NCBI GenBank assembly: GCA_035354435.1 | Contig: DAOQAY010000051.1 | Coordinates: 1-17,505 of the forward strand | DNA length: 17,505 nucleotides | Direction of reading: 5' to 3' | Source of the DNA: JAKLDO01 sp035354435 | GTDB lineage: Bacteria; UBP6; UBA1177 | Part shown: one piece after another, positions 1 through 8,162 of the stretch | Layout: each line of letters begins with the position of its first letter | Numbering within the stretch: position 1 is the first letter of the stretch | Made by a program: the position numbers and the translations under genes | Notes under the pieces: model-generated | Seen by the model: the letters and a program-made list of their open reading frames with translations, nothing else | What the model was told of the DNA's origin: nothing | Database searches by the model: none

Positions 1-882
1 GGGTTGGAGGATGGATGGAGTGAAGAGAACAGCTCCATTTCAAGGCTTTCTGAAAAATATATTCAGCAGAGCGATTGTATCAGCCAGTCTCTAGTATGTG
101 GAGATATCGACGGAGACGGTTATGATGATGTCATGGCGGGCGGTCAGAATGCAGGACCGAATCTCGATGGCGGCGGAAGTCCAGGAATGGTGGCTTTTTT
201 CAGAGGATCTGCGGAAGGACTTGAAGAGAACGAATACTGGGTGCTCACTCCGCTTGTTGAGGCAAAAGCTCAATATTTCGGAAGCAGTATGATCCTTGAA
301 GATATCAACGGCGATGATCAGAAAGACCTTATTGTTGCCGGGTGGGGATTAAAGGAAAGTGAAGAGGCTGACAATACTGGCGGTATTTATATTTATTACG
401 GCGGCGCTGATTGGCAGAAAGGACCGTCAGAAACAGAATTCGGAACAAAAGACTCACAATTCGGTTCAGTAATAAAAATGGTTGAAGTCGGAGGGAAAAA
501 AGGAATAGGTGTTCTTGCTCCGAATGAAAGCCTACATGGAAATATTTATTTTTTTGGAGCTTTTTCTTCACCATTAGAAGTTCAAAACGGAATACTGCCA
601 AGTGATAGCGGGGCTTTTTCTGATTTTGAAACGGTAAACGGAGTTTCTAATTACGACACTCTTGTTGTTGCAGGCGGAAAATACTTTTTCGGCGGTGGAG
701 GACTTCTTTGTGCCGGAATAGGGGAAGATTATGCTTTTGAATGGGAGATCTGTCCGTGGCAGCCTGATGGTATGAGTGGAGGATTCGGGTACAGTGTAAA
801 GAATATAGGCGATATCAACGGAGATAACAGAGTCGAAATAGTTGTAGGAATGCCGGAATATATACAGACACTTGTGGAATAA
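1..882 (+). CDS. FG-GAP repeat (integrin-alpha-like beta-propeller) protein, 5' partial
   Basis: The frame is open at the left edge, so the true start lies outside the window; the TTG at position 4 is only the first start-like codon in frame. Visible are at least three FG-GAP / calcium-loop motifs: DIDGDGYDD (codons from nt 103), DINGDDQKD (from nt 301) and DINGDNRVE (from nt 811). Each is followed by a hydrophobic strand such as VMAGG, LIVAG or IVVGMPEY. In this family such blades build a Ca2+-binding beta-propeller on exported or surface proteins, often for adhesion or ligand binding. No signal peptide can be judged because the N-terminus is missing. The frame ends at TAA 880-882 in the middle of the last blade. 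A shifted frame carries the expected continuation to 917 (see separate entry), so the gene looks frameshifted. The exact ligand is unknown. Confidence 0.8.
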   Translation, partial: GLEDGWSEENSSISRLSEKYIQQSDCISQSLVCGDIDGDGYDDVMAGGQNAGPNLDGGGSPGMVAFFRGSAEGLEENEYWVLTPLVEAKAQYFGSSMILEDINGDDQKDLIVAGWGLKESEEADNTGGIYIYYGGADWQKGPSETEFGTKDSQFGSVIKMVEVGGKKGIGVLAPNESLHGNIYFFGAFSSPLEVQNGILPSDSGAFSDFETVNGVSNYDTLVVAGGKYFFGGGGLLCAGIGEDYAFEWEICPWQPDGMSGGFGYSVKNIGDINGDNRVEIVVGMPEYIQTLVE

Positions 883-917
883 ACCGGGCTGGTATAATAA
901 TTTATCGGGGTGGCTGA
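859..917 (+). other. Out-of-frame tail of the FG-GAP gene (probable frameshift)
   Basis: If one TA is removed from the TATATA run at 859-864, translation continues from GMPEY as TDTCGINRAGIIIYRGG and stops at TGA 915-917. The string NRAGIIIYRGG is the usual end of an FG-GAP blade (N-x-AG-hydrophobic-Y-R-GG). In the annotated frame the protein instead stops at 882 without completing the blade. This may be a natural frameshift, a dinucleotide slippage site, or an assembly or sequencing error. Confidence 0.6.
893..898 (+). promoter_or_regulatory. Possible -10 box (TATAAT) upstream of the 960 gene
   Basis: A perfect TATAAT lies 61 bases before the start codon at 960. The hexamer 17 bases upstream of it (ACTTGT, 870-875) is a poor -35 match, so this is only a weak sigma-70-type promoter candidate. 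It overlaps the shifted-frame tail of the FG-GAP gene and could be chance. Confidence 0.25.
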
Positions 918-959
918 TACTGAATTATTGCTTTTAAGAAGTTTTTTGGGAGAAATAAG

Positions 960-1790
960 ATGAAAAAAATGTTTTTAGCGCTTTCACTTCTGTTCGTACT
1001 CGGTTTTGTTTACGGTCAGGAAGAGCCTGTTAAAAGTGATGAACCGGCAAAGGAAGAGCCCGCAAAGGAAGAGCCTGCAAAAACGGATGAAGAAATAAAG
1101 GAAGATGCGGCGAAAGCACAGAAAGAGCTGTCAAAAGAAACCGGAGAGCCCGTTAAAGAAGAAGAGCCCGCTAAGGCTGAAGAGCCGAAACAAATATTCT
1201 TTGATGAAAAGAACAACAGTGTGCCTGAAAGAAATTATGATGCTGATTTTAAACCAGAGGCAAAAGAGATTATAAAAAAGTGGTTTTTTTTGCCGATAAA
1301 TATGAGTCTCGGAACTTCAATTCAGGTCGGATTTACAATTGCACAGCTGACACATAAGAATTTTGAGATCAGGCTGGGAACTCTGATGCTCGGTCCCGGT
1401 TTCAGATTTGGTTCCGATGTGAAGAATGATGAGGAAAAAGGATTTGTTCCGGGTCTTGCGTTCCTCGGAGAGGTCAGTTTCGGCAAATTTTTCGGAAATC
1501 CGCTTAAGGACGACTGTTTCGGAATAGTTCTCGGTGTCGGTTCAAAAGTTATATTCAACATCAAGAAAAATGATAATGATTGGGATGAAGGAATGAGTTT
1601 TGATGATACACTTTATGCCGATTTCCTTCCGATCTATCTTACCTACCGCTGGCATAAGAACGACAAATTCTATGACATTTCACTGAGAATTCCGCTTGTA
1701 TGGCAGAACGGTGTATACAAATTCACAGATGAAACAAGACTCTATAACGGTGTTCCCGATCTGACCCTTAATTTCTCATTTATTTTCTAG
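960..1790 (+). CDS. Outer-membrane beta-barrel protein with N-terminal EEPAK-repeat tether
   Basis: The 276-residue product starts with a clear signal peptide (Lys-rich n-region, hydrophobic core LALSLLFVLGFVYG) with likely cleavage before Gln20. Residues about 21-80 form a charged, low-complexity Glu/Pro/Ala/Lys segment with near-exact EEPAK repeats. The 15-base DNA unit is tandemly repeated at 1053-1082, with degenerate copies on both sides. From about residue 100 the sequence alternates hydrophobic and polar residues in short strands with Gly/aromatic girdles, and it ends in LTLNFSFIF. A terminal Phe after such a strand is the typical signal recognised by the BAM complex, so I infer an outer-membrane barrel of about 8 strands. 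A GGGAG sequence 6-10 bases upstream serves as ribosome binding site. No specific family is recognised; porin-like or structural roles are both possible. Confidence 0.7.
   Translation: MKKMFLALSLLFVLGFVYGQEEPVKSDEPAKEEPAKEEPAKTDEEIKEDAAKAQKELSKETGEPVKEEEPAKAEEPKQIFFDEKNNSVPERNYDADFKPEAKEIIKKWFFLPINMSLGTSIQVGFTIAQLTHKNFEIRLGTLMLGPGFRFGSDVKNDEEKGFVPGLAFLGEVSFGKFFGNPLKDDCFGIVLGVGSKVIFNIKKNDNDWDEGMSFDDTLYADFLPIYLTYRWHKNDKFYDISLRIPLVWQNGVYKFTDETRLYNGVPDLTLNFSFIF
1020..1082 (+). repeat. Coding tandem repeat (EEPAK units)
   Basis: Units EEPVK (1020-1034), SDEPAK, EEPAK (1053-1067) and EEPAK (1068-1082) follow each other, and a further EEEPAKAEEP stretch lies near 1155-1188. The two best units differ by one or two third-position changes. 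Such repeats usually act as flexible charged linkers and can vary in copy number between strains. Confidence 0.75.
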
Positions 1791-1819
1791 CACTGAAAAA
1801 TATTCCTCAATGATTTCAG

Positions 1820-1854
1820 AGGGCGTTTTTTTTCGCCTTTACTATCGTTTTTTT
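1820..1854 (+). terminator. Weak hairpin / T-tract between the 960 gene and dnaE
   Basis: AGGGCG (1820-1825) can pair with CGCCTT (1834-1839), including one G-T pair, across an eight-T loop. A run of seven T follows at 1848-1854. This is shorter than a classic intrinsic terminator and the spacing to the T-run is long, so termination is only a suggestion. It sits in the 107-base gap before dnaE. Confidence 0.3.
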
Positions 1855-1897
1855 ATTTATAAAATGATTCAGGCAAAAAAAATTTCAGGAGGCTGTT

Positions 1898-4800
1898 ATG
1901 CCGTTTGTACATTTGCATCTGCATACGATTTATTCCTTTCTGGACGGGCTTGTGAAGCCTGCCGGACTTATGGAGCAGTGCAAAAAAATGGGGATGAAAG
2001 CCGTTGCGATCACTGATCACGGCAACATGCACGGAGTAATTGATTTCTACACCACTGCTTTAGGGGGTTCCAAGACTCTGGCGGACGCTCCGGTTAAGCC
2101 TATTATCGGGATGGAGGCATATATTGCTTCAGGAGACAGAACCGAGCACACAAAACAGGATGCCTATCATCTTATTCTGCTTGCAAAGGACGCGATTGGG
2201 TATAAAAATCTCTGCTATATGGCATCAACGGCTTTTATTGACGGGTTTTATTACAAGCCGAGGATAGATCGTGCGCTTTTAAAAAATCATGCTGAAGGAC
2301 TTATTGCGTTCAGTGCGTGTCTCGGTGGAGAAATACCGAAAGCTCTTTTGAGCGGAAGGTATGAAGATGCTAAAAAAATAGCACACGAATATCAGGAACT
2401 TTTCGGTAAAGATAATTTTTTCATTGAGTTGCAGGTCAACGGACTTCGCGAACAGGAAGAAGTCAACATACTGCTCATTAAACTTGCTCATGATATCGGA
2501 GCGGGGCTTGTTGCGACAAATGATGTTCATTATTTGAATTCCGATCACGCTGAAGCTCAGGACATTCTTTTCTGCATTAACGAAAAGAAGAAAGTTCATG
2601 ATACCGACAGAATGCACCACGAGACAAATGCATTCTATCTGAAAAGTGAAGAGGAGATGAGGCGGCTTTTTTCGGTTTATGGTCGTGACGGCGAGGAAGC
2701 CGTTGAAAATACTTGGAAAATTGCCCAGCGCTGCGATGTTGAGCTGTCTCTTTACAAACCATATCTTCCCGATTTTGAAACTTTCGGAAAAACAAAATCT
2801 GAATATCTTAAAGAGATTTCCCTTGCCGGACTTGAAGAGAGATTTATTGAGCTTGGAACGCCGGAAGAGAAAAAAAAGGAATATTACGACAGGCTTGATT
2901 ATGAGATAGCAATGATCTCAAAGACCGGTTTTGACGGATATTTCCTGATTGTTGCAGATTTTATCAACTGGGCGAAAAATAACGATATTCCTGTCGGTCC
3001 GGGAAGAGGCAGCGGTGCCGGATCGCTTGTTGCATATTCAACGAGAATTACCGACCTCGATCCGCTCAGGTTCGGACTTTTCTTTGAAAGATTTCTCAAT
3101 CCCGAAAGAGTTTCAATGCCTGATTTTGATGTTGATTTCTGTCAGGAGAAACGCGACAGGGTAATCAATTATGTTTCGGAAAAATATGGGGAAAAGAATG
3201 TCGCACAGATCGCAACTTTCGGTCAGCTCAAGGCAAAATCGGCAATAAAAGATGTTGCAAGAGCTCTTGACATTCCGCTTGCTGTTGCAGACAAACTTGC
3301 CAAAATGGTTCCTGATTCATTTTCCGAGGTTTTTTCTCCGCAATTCAGTAAAAAGAACAAAGAGCTTACAAAAAAACTTGCCGCACAGTTCCAGATACCC
3401 GCTGATGTCGTCTCCAATCCGGACAGTCTGAAAAATTTTCTTGAAAAAGCCCGTTTGAAAGGTGACGATGCAGATCAGGTAAAGAGTCTGTTTTCTGAAA
3501 TTGATGCATATGCAAATGAACGGGAGTTGATAAAAAACAATAAGGATTTCAGCAGGATAATAAAAATAGCAGTTCAGATCGAAGGACTGCTTCGTCAACC
3601 GGGCAAACATGCCTGCGGAGTTGTTATCGGACAGAAGCCGATATTTGAATATTCGCCTATTTTTGTTGATAAAGACAATTACAGGGTTACGCAGTATGAC
3701 AAGAACATGGTCGAGCTTGTCGGGCTTGTGAAATTTGACTTTCTGGGTCTGAAAACGCTTACTATGATAAATAATGCAGTCAATCTTATCAGAAAAAAAG
3801 TTCCGGATTTCGATATCAGTAAAATTCCGATGGATGATTATGCAACATACCGGTTTCTCTGTGAAAAAAGTACAAAGGGCGTGTTTCAGATGGAAAGTGG
3901 CGGGTTTGAAAAAATGATACACCAGATGAAGCCTGACAGGATAGAAGATCTGATTGCTGCAGTGGCTTTGTACAGACCGGGACCGATGGACATTATTCCC
4001 AACTACATTAAAAGAAAGCACGGCAGAGAAGAAATTGAGTATGACCATCCATGGCTGGAAGAAATTCTTAAAGAGACCAACGGACTGATAGTTTATCAGG
4101 AACAGGTTATGCAAATCTCCCAGAAGATGGCGGGTTTTACACTTGGCAAAGCTGATATTCTCAGAAGAGCGATGGGAAAAAAGAAGGCCGAGGAAATGCA
4201 GAAGATGAAGTCGGAATTCATTTCGGGAGCTGCATCGCTTGGTGTTTCCCAGGAAGTTGCTGTCAAAGTTTTCGACCATATGGAAAAATTTGCAAGTTAC
4301 GGTTTCAATAAATCCCATGCAGCCTGCTATGGTTATATTTCTTACCAGACAGCTTTTTTGAAAACACACTATCCTGTTGAATTTATTGCGGCTTTAATAT
4401 CGTCTGAAGCCGGAAGTTCTGACAAGGTATTCAGCTATATCAGCGATGCAAGGCAACTTGGAATAAATGTTTATCCACCGGATGTCAATCGAAGTGAATT
4501 TTCATTTTCCATTGAGGAGAATTCGATTAGATATGGCATGAATGCAATAAAAAATGTCGGTGAAGGAGCTATCGAAGAGATAATTTCAGAAAGGAGCAGA
4601 AACGGAGATTTCAAGTCGCTTATTGATTTTGCAAGCAGAATAAATCAGTCCAAAGTTAATGCGAGAACGACAGAATTTCTAATAAAATCAGGTGCTTTTG
4701 ATTTTACAAACATTAACCGCGGACTGCTTTTGTCGATGCTTCCGTATGCAATAAAGGAAGGGGAGAAAGCTGCTGCCGATAAAGAGTCAGGTCAGATAAG

Positions 4801-5617
4801 TCTTTTCGATGCATTCAATATGGCTTCGACTTCGAAGACTGAGGTCAGCAGTGATGAAAGTATTCTCGGAATGGTGGACAATCCTGTCAGGCTTGATATT
4901 TTTGATTCTCTTGCTTTTGAAAGGGATGTTCTTGGAATATATATTTCAAACCATCCTGCAAGATTTTTTGCCAAGGATTTTGAAAAACTGGGGATTTCAA
5001 ACATAAAAGAACTTATTGAAGCCGTTGAAAGTGAAAGAAAATTCAGCAACAGAAATGCTTCTGTCTGGGTAGCCGGGATAATTACTACCGATATAAAACC
5101 GGCAAAAGGCCGTGAAGGTGATTATTATTTGAAAGGTGTAATTGAAAGTAATGATGCCGCAATTGAATTTTCAATAAATAAAATAGATAATCCTCTTGCA
5201 AATCCGCATGTTCTGAAACTTGATTCAAAAGTTCCGCTGATGTTTAAGGTAAAGGTAAGGGCGGTCAGGAACAGAGATGACAATACTCTTGAAAAGGTCA
5301 TGCTCAACATTGAAAACATTGAAGAAGACATAAAAACGATCCCTGAATACATCCAGTTCAATAACAGCAATAATGCTTCACGGATAAAGTTAATGATAGA
5401 AATGGAAGAGCGCGACTTTATTAAAAGAAAAGACGAGATCTCAGAAAAGATAATAAATCCGGTCTGTTCCGGAATAGCCATGCCGGTAGAACTGAAAATA
5501 ATGTTCAATGAAGGAAAATCATCTGCTGTTCTGGAAAGAACTGGAATTATTGATATTTCATCCCTTTCTGTATATAAAGAACTGTTTGGTAGTGATAAAA
5601 TATTTCTTTCTCAATAA
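1898..5617 (+). CDS. dnaE: DNA polymerase III subunit alpha
   Basis: This is the replicative C-family polymerase, 1239 residues, full length (E. coli DnaE is 1160). An AGGAGG at 1887-1892 sits 5 bases before the ATG. Domains in order: an N-terminal PHP domain (HLHLHTIYS from residue 5, ITDHGNMHG from 38, C141, NDVH with D209 and H211), then the palm with GPGRGSGAGS and PDFDVDF. The catalytic aspartates are D411 and D413 in that motif and D614 in the FDFLGLKTLT motif. HACGVVIG begins at H571, and the fingers segment contains ALYRPGPMD. An internal clamp-binding motif QISLF lies at 966-970, followed by an OB fold (ASVWVAGII and onward) and a C-terminal tail that would contact tau. About 49 extra residues lie between the second and third catalytic aspartates compared with E. 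coli spacing. It synthesises DNA at the fork as the core of the Pol III holoenzyme. There is no operon partner obvious beyond the following lipoprotein gene, 17 bases away. Confidence 0.97.
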   Translation: MPFVHLHLHTIYSFLDGLVKPAGLMEQCKKMGMKAVAITDHGNMHGVIDFYTTALGGSKTLADAPVKPIIGMEAYIASGDRTEHTKQDAYHLILLAKDAIGYKNLCYMASTAFIDGFYYKPRIDRALLKNHAEGLIAFSACLGGEIPKALLSGRYEDAKKIAHEYQELFGKDNFFIELQVNGLREQEEVNILLIKLAHDIGAGLVATNDVHYLNSDHAEAQDILFCINEKKKVHDTDRMHHETNAFYLKSEEEMRRLFSVYGRDGEEAVENTWKIAQRCDVELSLYKPYLPDFETFGKTKSEYLKEISLAGLEERFIELGTPEEKKKEYYDRLDYEIAMISKTGFDGYFLIVADFINWAKNNDIPVGPGRGSGAGSLVAYSTRITDLDPLRFGLFFERFLNPERVSMPDFDVDFCQEKRDRVINYVSEKYGEKNVAQIATFGQLKAKSAIKDVARALDIPLAVADKLAKMVPDSFSEVFSPQFSKKNKELTKKLAAQFQIPADVVSNPDSLKNFLEKARLKGDDADQVKSLFSEIDAYANERELIKNNKDFSRIIKIAVQIEGLLRQPGKHACGVVIGQKPIFEYSPIFVDKDNYRVTQYDKNMVELVGLVKFDFLGLKTLTMINNAVNLIRKKVPDFDISKIPMDDYATYRFLCEKSTKGVFQMESGGFEKMIHQMKPDRIEDLIAAVALYRPGPMDIIPNYIKRKHGREEIEYDHPWLEEILKETNGLIVYQEQVMQISQKMAGFTLGKADILRRAMGKKKAEEMQKMKSEFISGAASLGVSQEVAVKVFDHMEKFASYGFNKSHAACYGYISYQTAFLKTHYPVEFIAALISSEAGSSDKVFSYISDARQLGINVYPPDVNRSEFSFSIEENSIRYGMNAIKNVGEGAIEEIISERSRNGDFKSLIDFASRINQSKVNARTTEFLIKSGAFDFTNINRGLLLSMLPYAIKEGEKAAADKESGQISLFDAFNMASTSKTEVSSDESILGMVDNPVRLDIFDSLAFERDVLGIYISNHPARFFAKDFEKLGISNIKELIEAVESERKFSNRNASVWVAGIITTDIKPAKGREGDYYLKGVIESNDAAIEFSINKIDNPLANPHVLKLDSKVPLMFKVKVRAVRNRDDNTLEKVMLNIENIEEDIKTIPEYIQFNNSNNASRIKLMIEMEERDFIKRKDEISEKIINPVCSGIAMPVELKIMFNEGKSSAVLERTGIIDISSLSVYKELFGSDKIFLSQ

Positions 5618-5634
5618 TTTTAGAGAGGTTTAAA

Positions 5635-6474
5635 ATGAGAAGTTTTTGTTTAGTTTCTTTTACAACTGCGGTTGCTTTCTTTTTTATGATCTCATGCGGT
5701 GATGATGATAAAAAAAGTCAGTCCTATCCTGATGAAGATACTGTTGAAACAGCTGATGAGGCTGCCGGCGATGAAGCTGTGACAGACCTTGATATTATTG
5801 AAGAGGACGGTGACATTGAAAATGCTGATGAAGCCACTGATGAAGATACTGTCGATCCATGTCTCGATATGGAATGCCCGGATCATTCGAAATGTGTTGC
5901 AGATGGTGAAGAGGCTGCATGTGTCTGTAATGAAGGCTATCATCCTACAAACAGTGAGTGCATTTCAGATACCGAAATAACAGAGACTGGAGATTTTATA
6001 CTCACTTTCAAAGGTCCGATTAATGCAACAAGTGATCCAGCAACAATAGTTCCTGGAACAGGAGATGCTGAATTCACCTATTTCGGTGAAGAGTTCACAT
6101 TTACAACCCTTCATGTGCAGGATGTTGTAGACTTTCCTTTTGCCGCAGTTGCTGATGGAGGAATGGTTACAACTACTTGGATCGATGCTGTTTCAATGAC
6201 TCCGAAATTTTTTGCTGTCAATGTTCCCGACAATTTAGAAGCAGGCACGGATATAGATTTTGTTGAAAAGCAGATATATGCTCTTTACGGAGATCTCAGT
6301 TATGACGGTACTTCTGTCAGCATAAAGTGTATCAGATCAGTTTCAGGCGATGCGAAGCTTGACATAACAGAGCTTTCTTCTTCACAAATTGAAATATCCG
6401 CAGCAGGAAAACTCATTGATCCTGTCTATGCGGCAGAACTCGGATATAATCTTCCGGAAGTTTGCACAGATTAA
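5635..6474 (+). CDS. Lipoprotein with acidic linker and one EGF-like module
   Basis: The 279-residue product begins with a signal peptide ending in MIS-C, so Cys21 is the likely lipidated residue. The next residues GDDDKK are acidic, which in enterobacteria would favour inner-membrane retention; that rule may not hold here. Residues 25-75 are an Asp/Glu/Thr/Ala-rich linker. Residues 76-109 hold six cysteines in EGF-like order (C-x4-C-x5-C-x9-C-x-C-x10-C) with the GYHP turn. The remaining 170 residues (TGDFILTFKGPI onward) look like a beta-rich globular domain that I do not recognise. A GAGAGG sequence lies 6 bases before the ATG and 5 bases after the dnaE stop. It shares its architecture with the five-module lipoprotein at 11553-12530. 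A surface or periplasmic binding role is an inference. Confidence 0.75.
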   Translation: MRSFCLVSFTTAVAFFFMISCGDDDKKSQSYPDEDTVETADEAAGDEAVTDLDIIEEDGDIENADEATDEDTVDPCLDMECPDHSKCVADGEEAACVCNEGYHPTNSECISDTEITETGDFILTFKGPINATSDPATIVPGTGDAEFTYFGEEFTFTTLHVQDVVDFPFAAVADGGMVTTTWIDAVSMTPKFFAVNVPDNLEAGTDIDFVEKQIYALYGDLSYDGTSVSIKCIRSVSGDAKLDITELSSSQIEISAAGKLIDPVYAAELGYNLPEVCTD

Positions 6475-6476
6475 AT

Positions 6477-6480
6477 GGAG
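6477..6480 (+). promoter_or_regulatory. Ribosome binding site that decides the fhs start
   Basis: GGAG stands 5 bases before the ATG at 6486. An in-frame ATG at 6462 lies inside the previous gene and has no such site, so 6486 is preferred. Confidence 0.6.
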
Positions 6481-6485
6481 CCGAA

Positions 6486-8150
6486 ATGTCTACTGATTAT
6501 CAAATAGCTTCTGAAATTGTTGCTCAACCTATTGAAAAGATCGCTGAAAAGATGGGACTGCCGTTAAAACATGTAATGCCTTGGGGTAGAAATATTGCCA
6601 AGATAAGTCTTGATGCAAGAAACGGAAAAGAGCCGGAAGCAAAAACGGTTCTTGTGACGGCAATGACCCCGACTCCGGCAGGTGAAGGTAAGACAACAGT
6701 AAGCATCGGTCTGAGCGAAGCTTTGAACAGGATAGGAAGAAAAACCATTGTCACCCTGAGAGAACCGAGTCTCGGTCCTGTTTTCGGGGTTAAAGGAGGG
6801 GCTGCCGGCGGCGGATATTCTCAAGTTATTCCGATGGATTCCATCAATCTTCATTTTACCGGTGATATTCACGCTGTCACTTCTGCCCATAACCTTCTTG
6901 CCGCTCTTCTTGACAATTATTACAGCAGAGTTGAAAAAAGATGTCTGCTTCCGAAAGAGATAACATGGAACAGAGTTCTTGATATGAATGACAGATCCCT
7001 GAGAAATATAGTCATCGGACTCGGAAAAGACGCAGGTATGGTTCGCGAAAGCAAATTCGATATTACAGCTTCTTCAGAGATCATGGCGATCCTTGGTCTG
7101 AGCCGTGACATGACAGACCTTAAAGAAAGGCTGGGCAGGATCATTATTGCCGAAACACATGACGGCGTTCCGTTCAGAGCCAGAGATCTTAATGCCGAAG
7201 GTGCTCTCGCAATCCTTCTTAAAGATGCCATAATGCCGAATCTTGTCCAGACTCTTGAGGGAAATCCGGCACTTATTCACACTGGCCCTTTTGCCAATAT
7301 TGCTCACGGAACAAATTCTATAGTTGCAACCGACATAGCAAAAAGGTATGCAGAAATGATCGTAATAGAAGCCGGGTTCGGAAGTGATCTCGGTGCCGAG
7401 AAATTCTTTGATCTTGTAAGTAGAACAGAAGGAATGACACCTCCCGATGTTGTTGTAATAGTTGCAACAGTAAGAGCTTTGAAGTATCACGGCGGAGCTA
7501 AACTTAAATCTCTGACAATACCGGATGTTTCCGCACTTGAAAAAGGGTTTGAAAACCTGAAAGGACATATAGAGAACATGATTTCTTTCAACCGTCCTGT
7601 GTTTGTTGCATTGAACAGATTTTCATCAGATACGGCTGAAGAGATCAATATTGTTAAAAAGCTTTGTGAAAATACCGGTGCTCGATGTTTTGATGCCGAA
7701 GTATGGGCAAAAGGTGGCGCCGGAGCGATCGAACTTGCTGAAGCGGTCTATGCTGCAAGTCAGGAAGATCACGGTGAAGTGAATTTCATTTATGATCTTA
7801 AAGATGATCCGATTGTGAAAATAAGGAAAATAGCTGAAAGAATTTACGGAGCCAAAGAAGTGCATATTCCCAGAGCAGTGGAAAGCAAAATAGATGTGAG
7901 AAGATCGTGGGGCATTTCGGAAGTTCCTGTCTGTATGGCTAAAACCCAGTATTCATTTTCCGACAATCCGGATATAAAGGGTAGACCAACTGGTTTTAAA
8001 CTTGAGATAAAAGATATAAAATATTCGGCAGGAGCAGGGTTCATGGTTGTTTATACCGGTGATATAATGACAATGCCGGGTCTGCCTGCGAAACCGGCAT
8101 CATCGATGATGGATATCGACCAAGATGGTATTATTACTGGGCTTTTTTAA
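6486..8150 (+). CDS. fhs: Formate--tetrahydrofolate ligase (10-formyl-THF synthetase)
   Basis: The enzyme joins formate to tetrahydrofolate with ATP to give 10-formyl-THF, feeding purine and formyl-Met-tRNA synthesis or the methyl branch of C1 metabolism. The 554-residue length matches the monofunctional bacterial family (about 555-560). Diagnostic sequences are the ATP loop TPTPAGEGKTT (residues 61-71), REPSLGPVFGVKGG, the family signature around FTGDIHAVTSAHNLLAALLDN, and TGPFANIAHGTNS. The C-terminal MPGLPAKPAS motif is also present. I place the start at ATG 6486 (MSTDYQIASE) because a GGAG lies 5 bases upstream; the open frame extends 24 bases further, into the preceding gene. The lipoprotein gene ends 11 bases upstream and a sigma factor gene starts 12 bases downstream, so fhs could be co-transcribed with either. 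No other folate gene is in the window. Confidence 0.97.
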   Translation: MSTDYQIASEIVAQPIEKIAEKMGLPLKHVMPWGRNIAKISLDARNGKEPEAKTVLVTAMTPTPAGEGKTTVSIGLSEALNRIGRKTIVTLREPSLGPVFGVKGGAAGGGYSQVIPMDSINLHFTGDIHAVTSAHNLLAALLDNYYSRVEKRCLLPKEITWNRVLDMNDRSLRNIVIGLGKDAGMVRESKFDITASSEIMAILGLSRDMTDLKERLGRIIIAETHDGVPFRARDLNAEGALAILLKDAIMPNLVQTLEGNPALIHTGPFANIAHGTNSIVATDIAKRYAEMIVIEAGFGSDLGAEKFFDLVSRTEGMTPPDVVVIVATVRALKYHGGAKLKSLTIPDVSALEKGFENLKGHIENMISFNRPVFVALNRFSSDTAEEINIVKKLCENTGARCFDAEVWAKGGAGAIELAEAVYAASQEDHGEVNFIYDLKDDPIVKIRKIAERIYGAKEVHIPRAVESKIDVRRSWGISEVPVCMAKTQYSFSDNPDIKGRPTGFKLEIKDIKYSAGAGFMVVYTGDIMTMPGLPAKPASSMMDIDQDGIITGLF

Positions 8151-8162
8151 TTCCGGGGCTGA

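Noticed and set aside
3317..4369. A 350-codon open frame on the minus strand inside dnaE
   Set aside because: It lies fully antisense to conserved DnaE motifs, is very rich in Phe, His, Cys and Ile as expected of a reverse-strand shadow, and has no recognisable domain.
6462..6485. Upstream ATG (6462) as the fhs start
   Set aside because: It lies inside the preceding lipoprotein gene without a ribosome binding site, whereas 6486 has GGAG at 5 bases and gives the usual family N-terminus.
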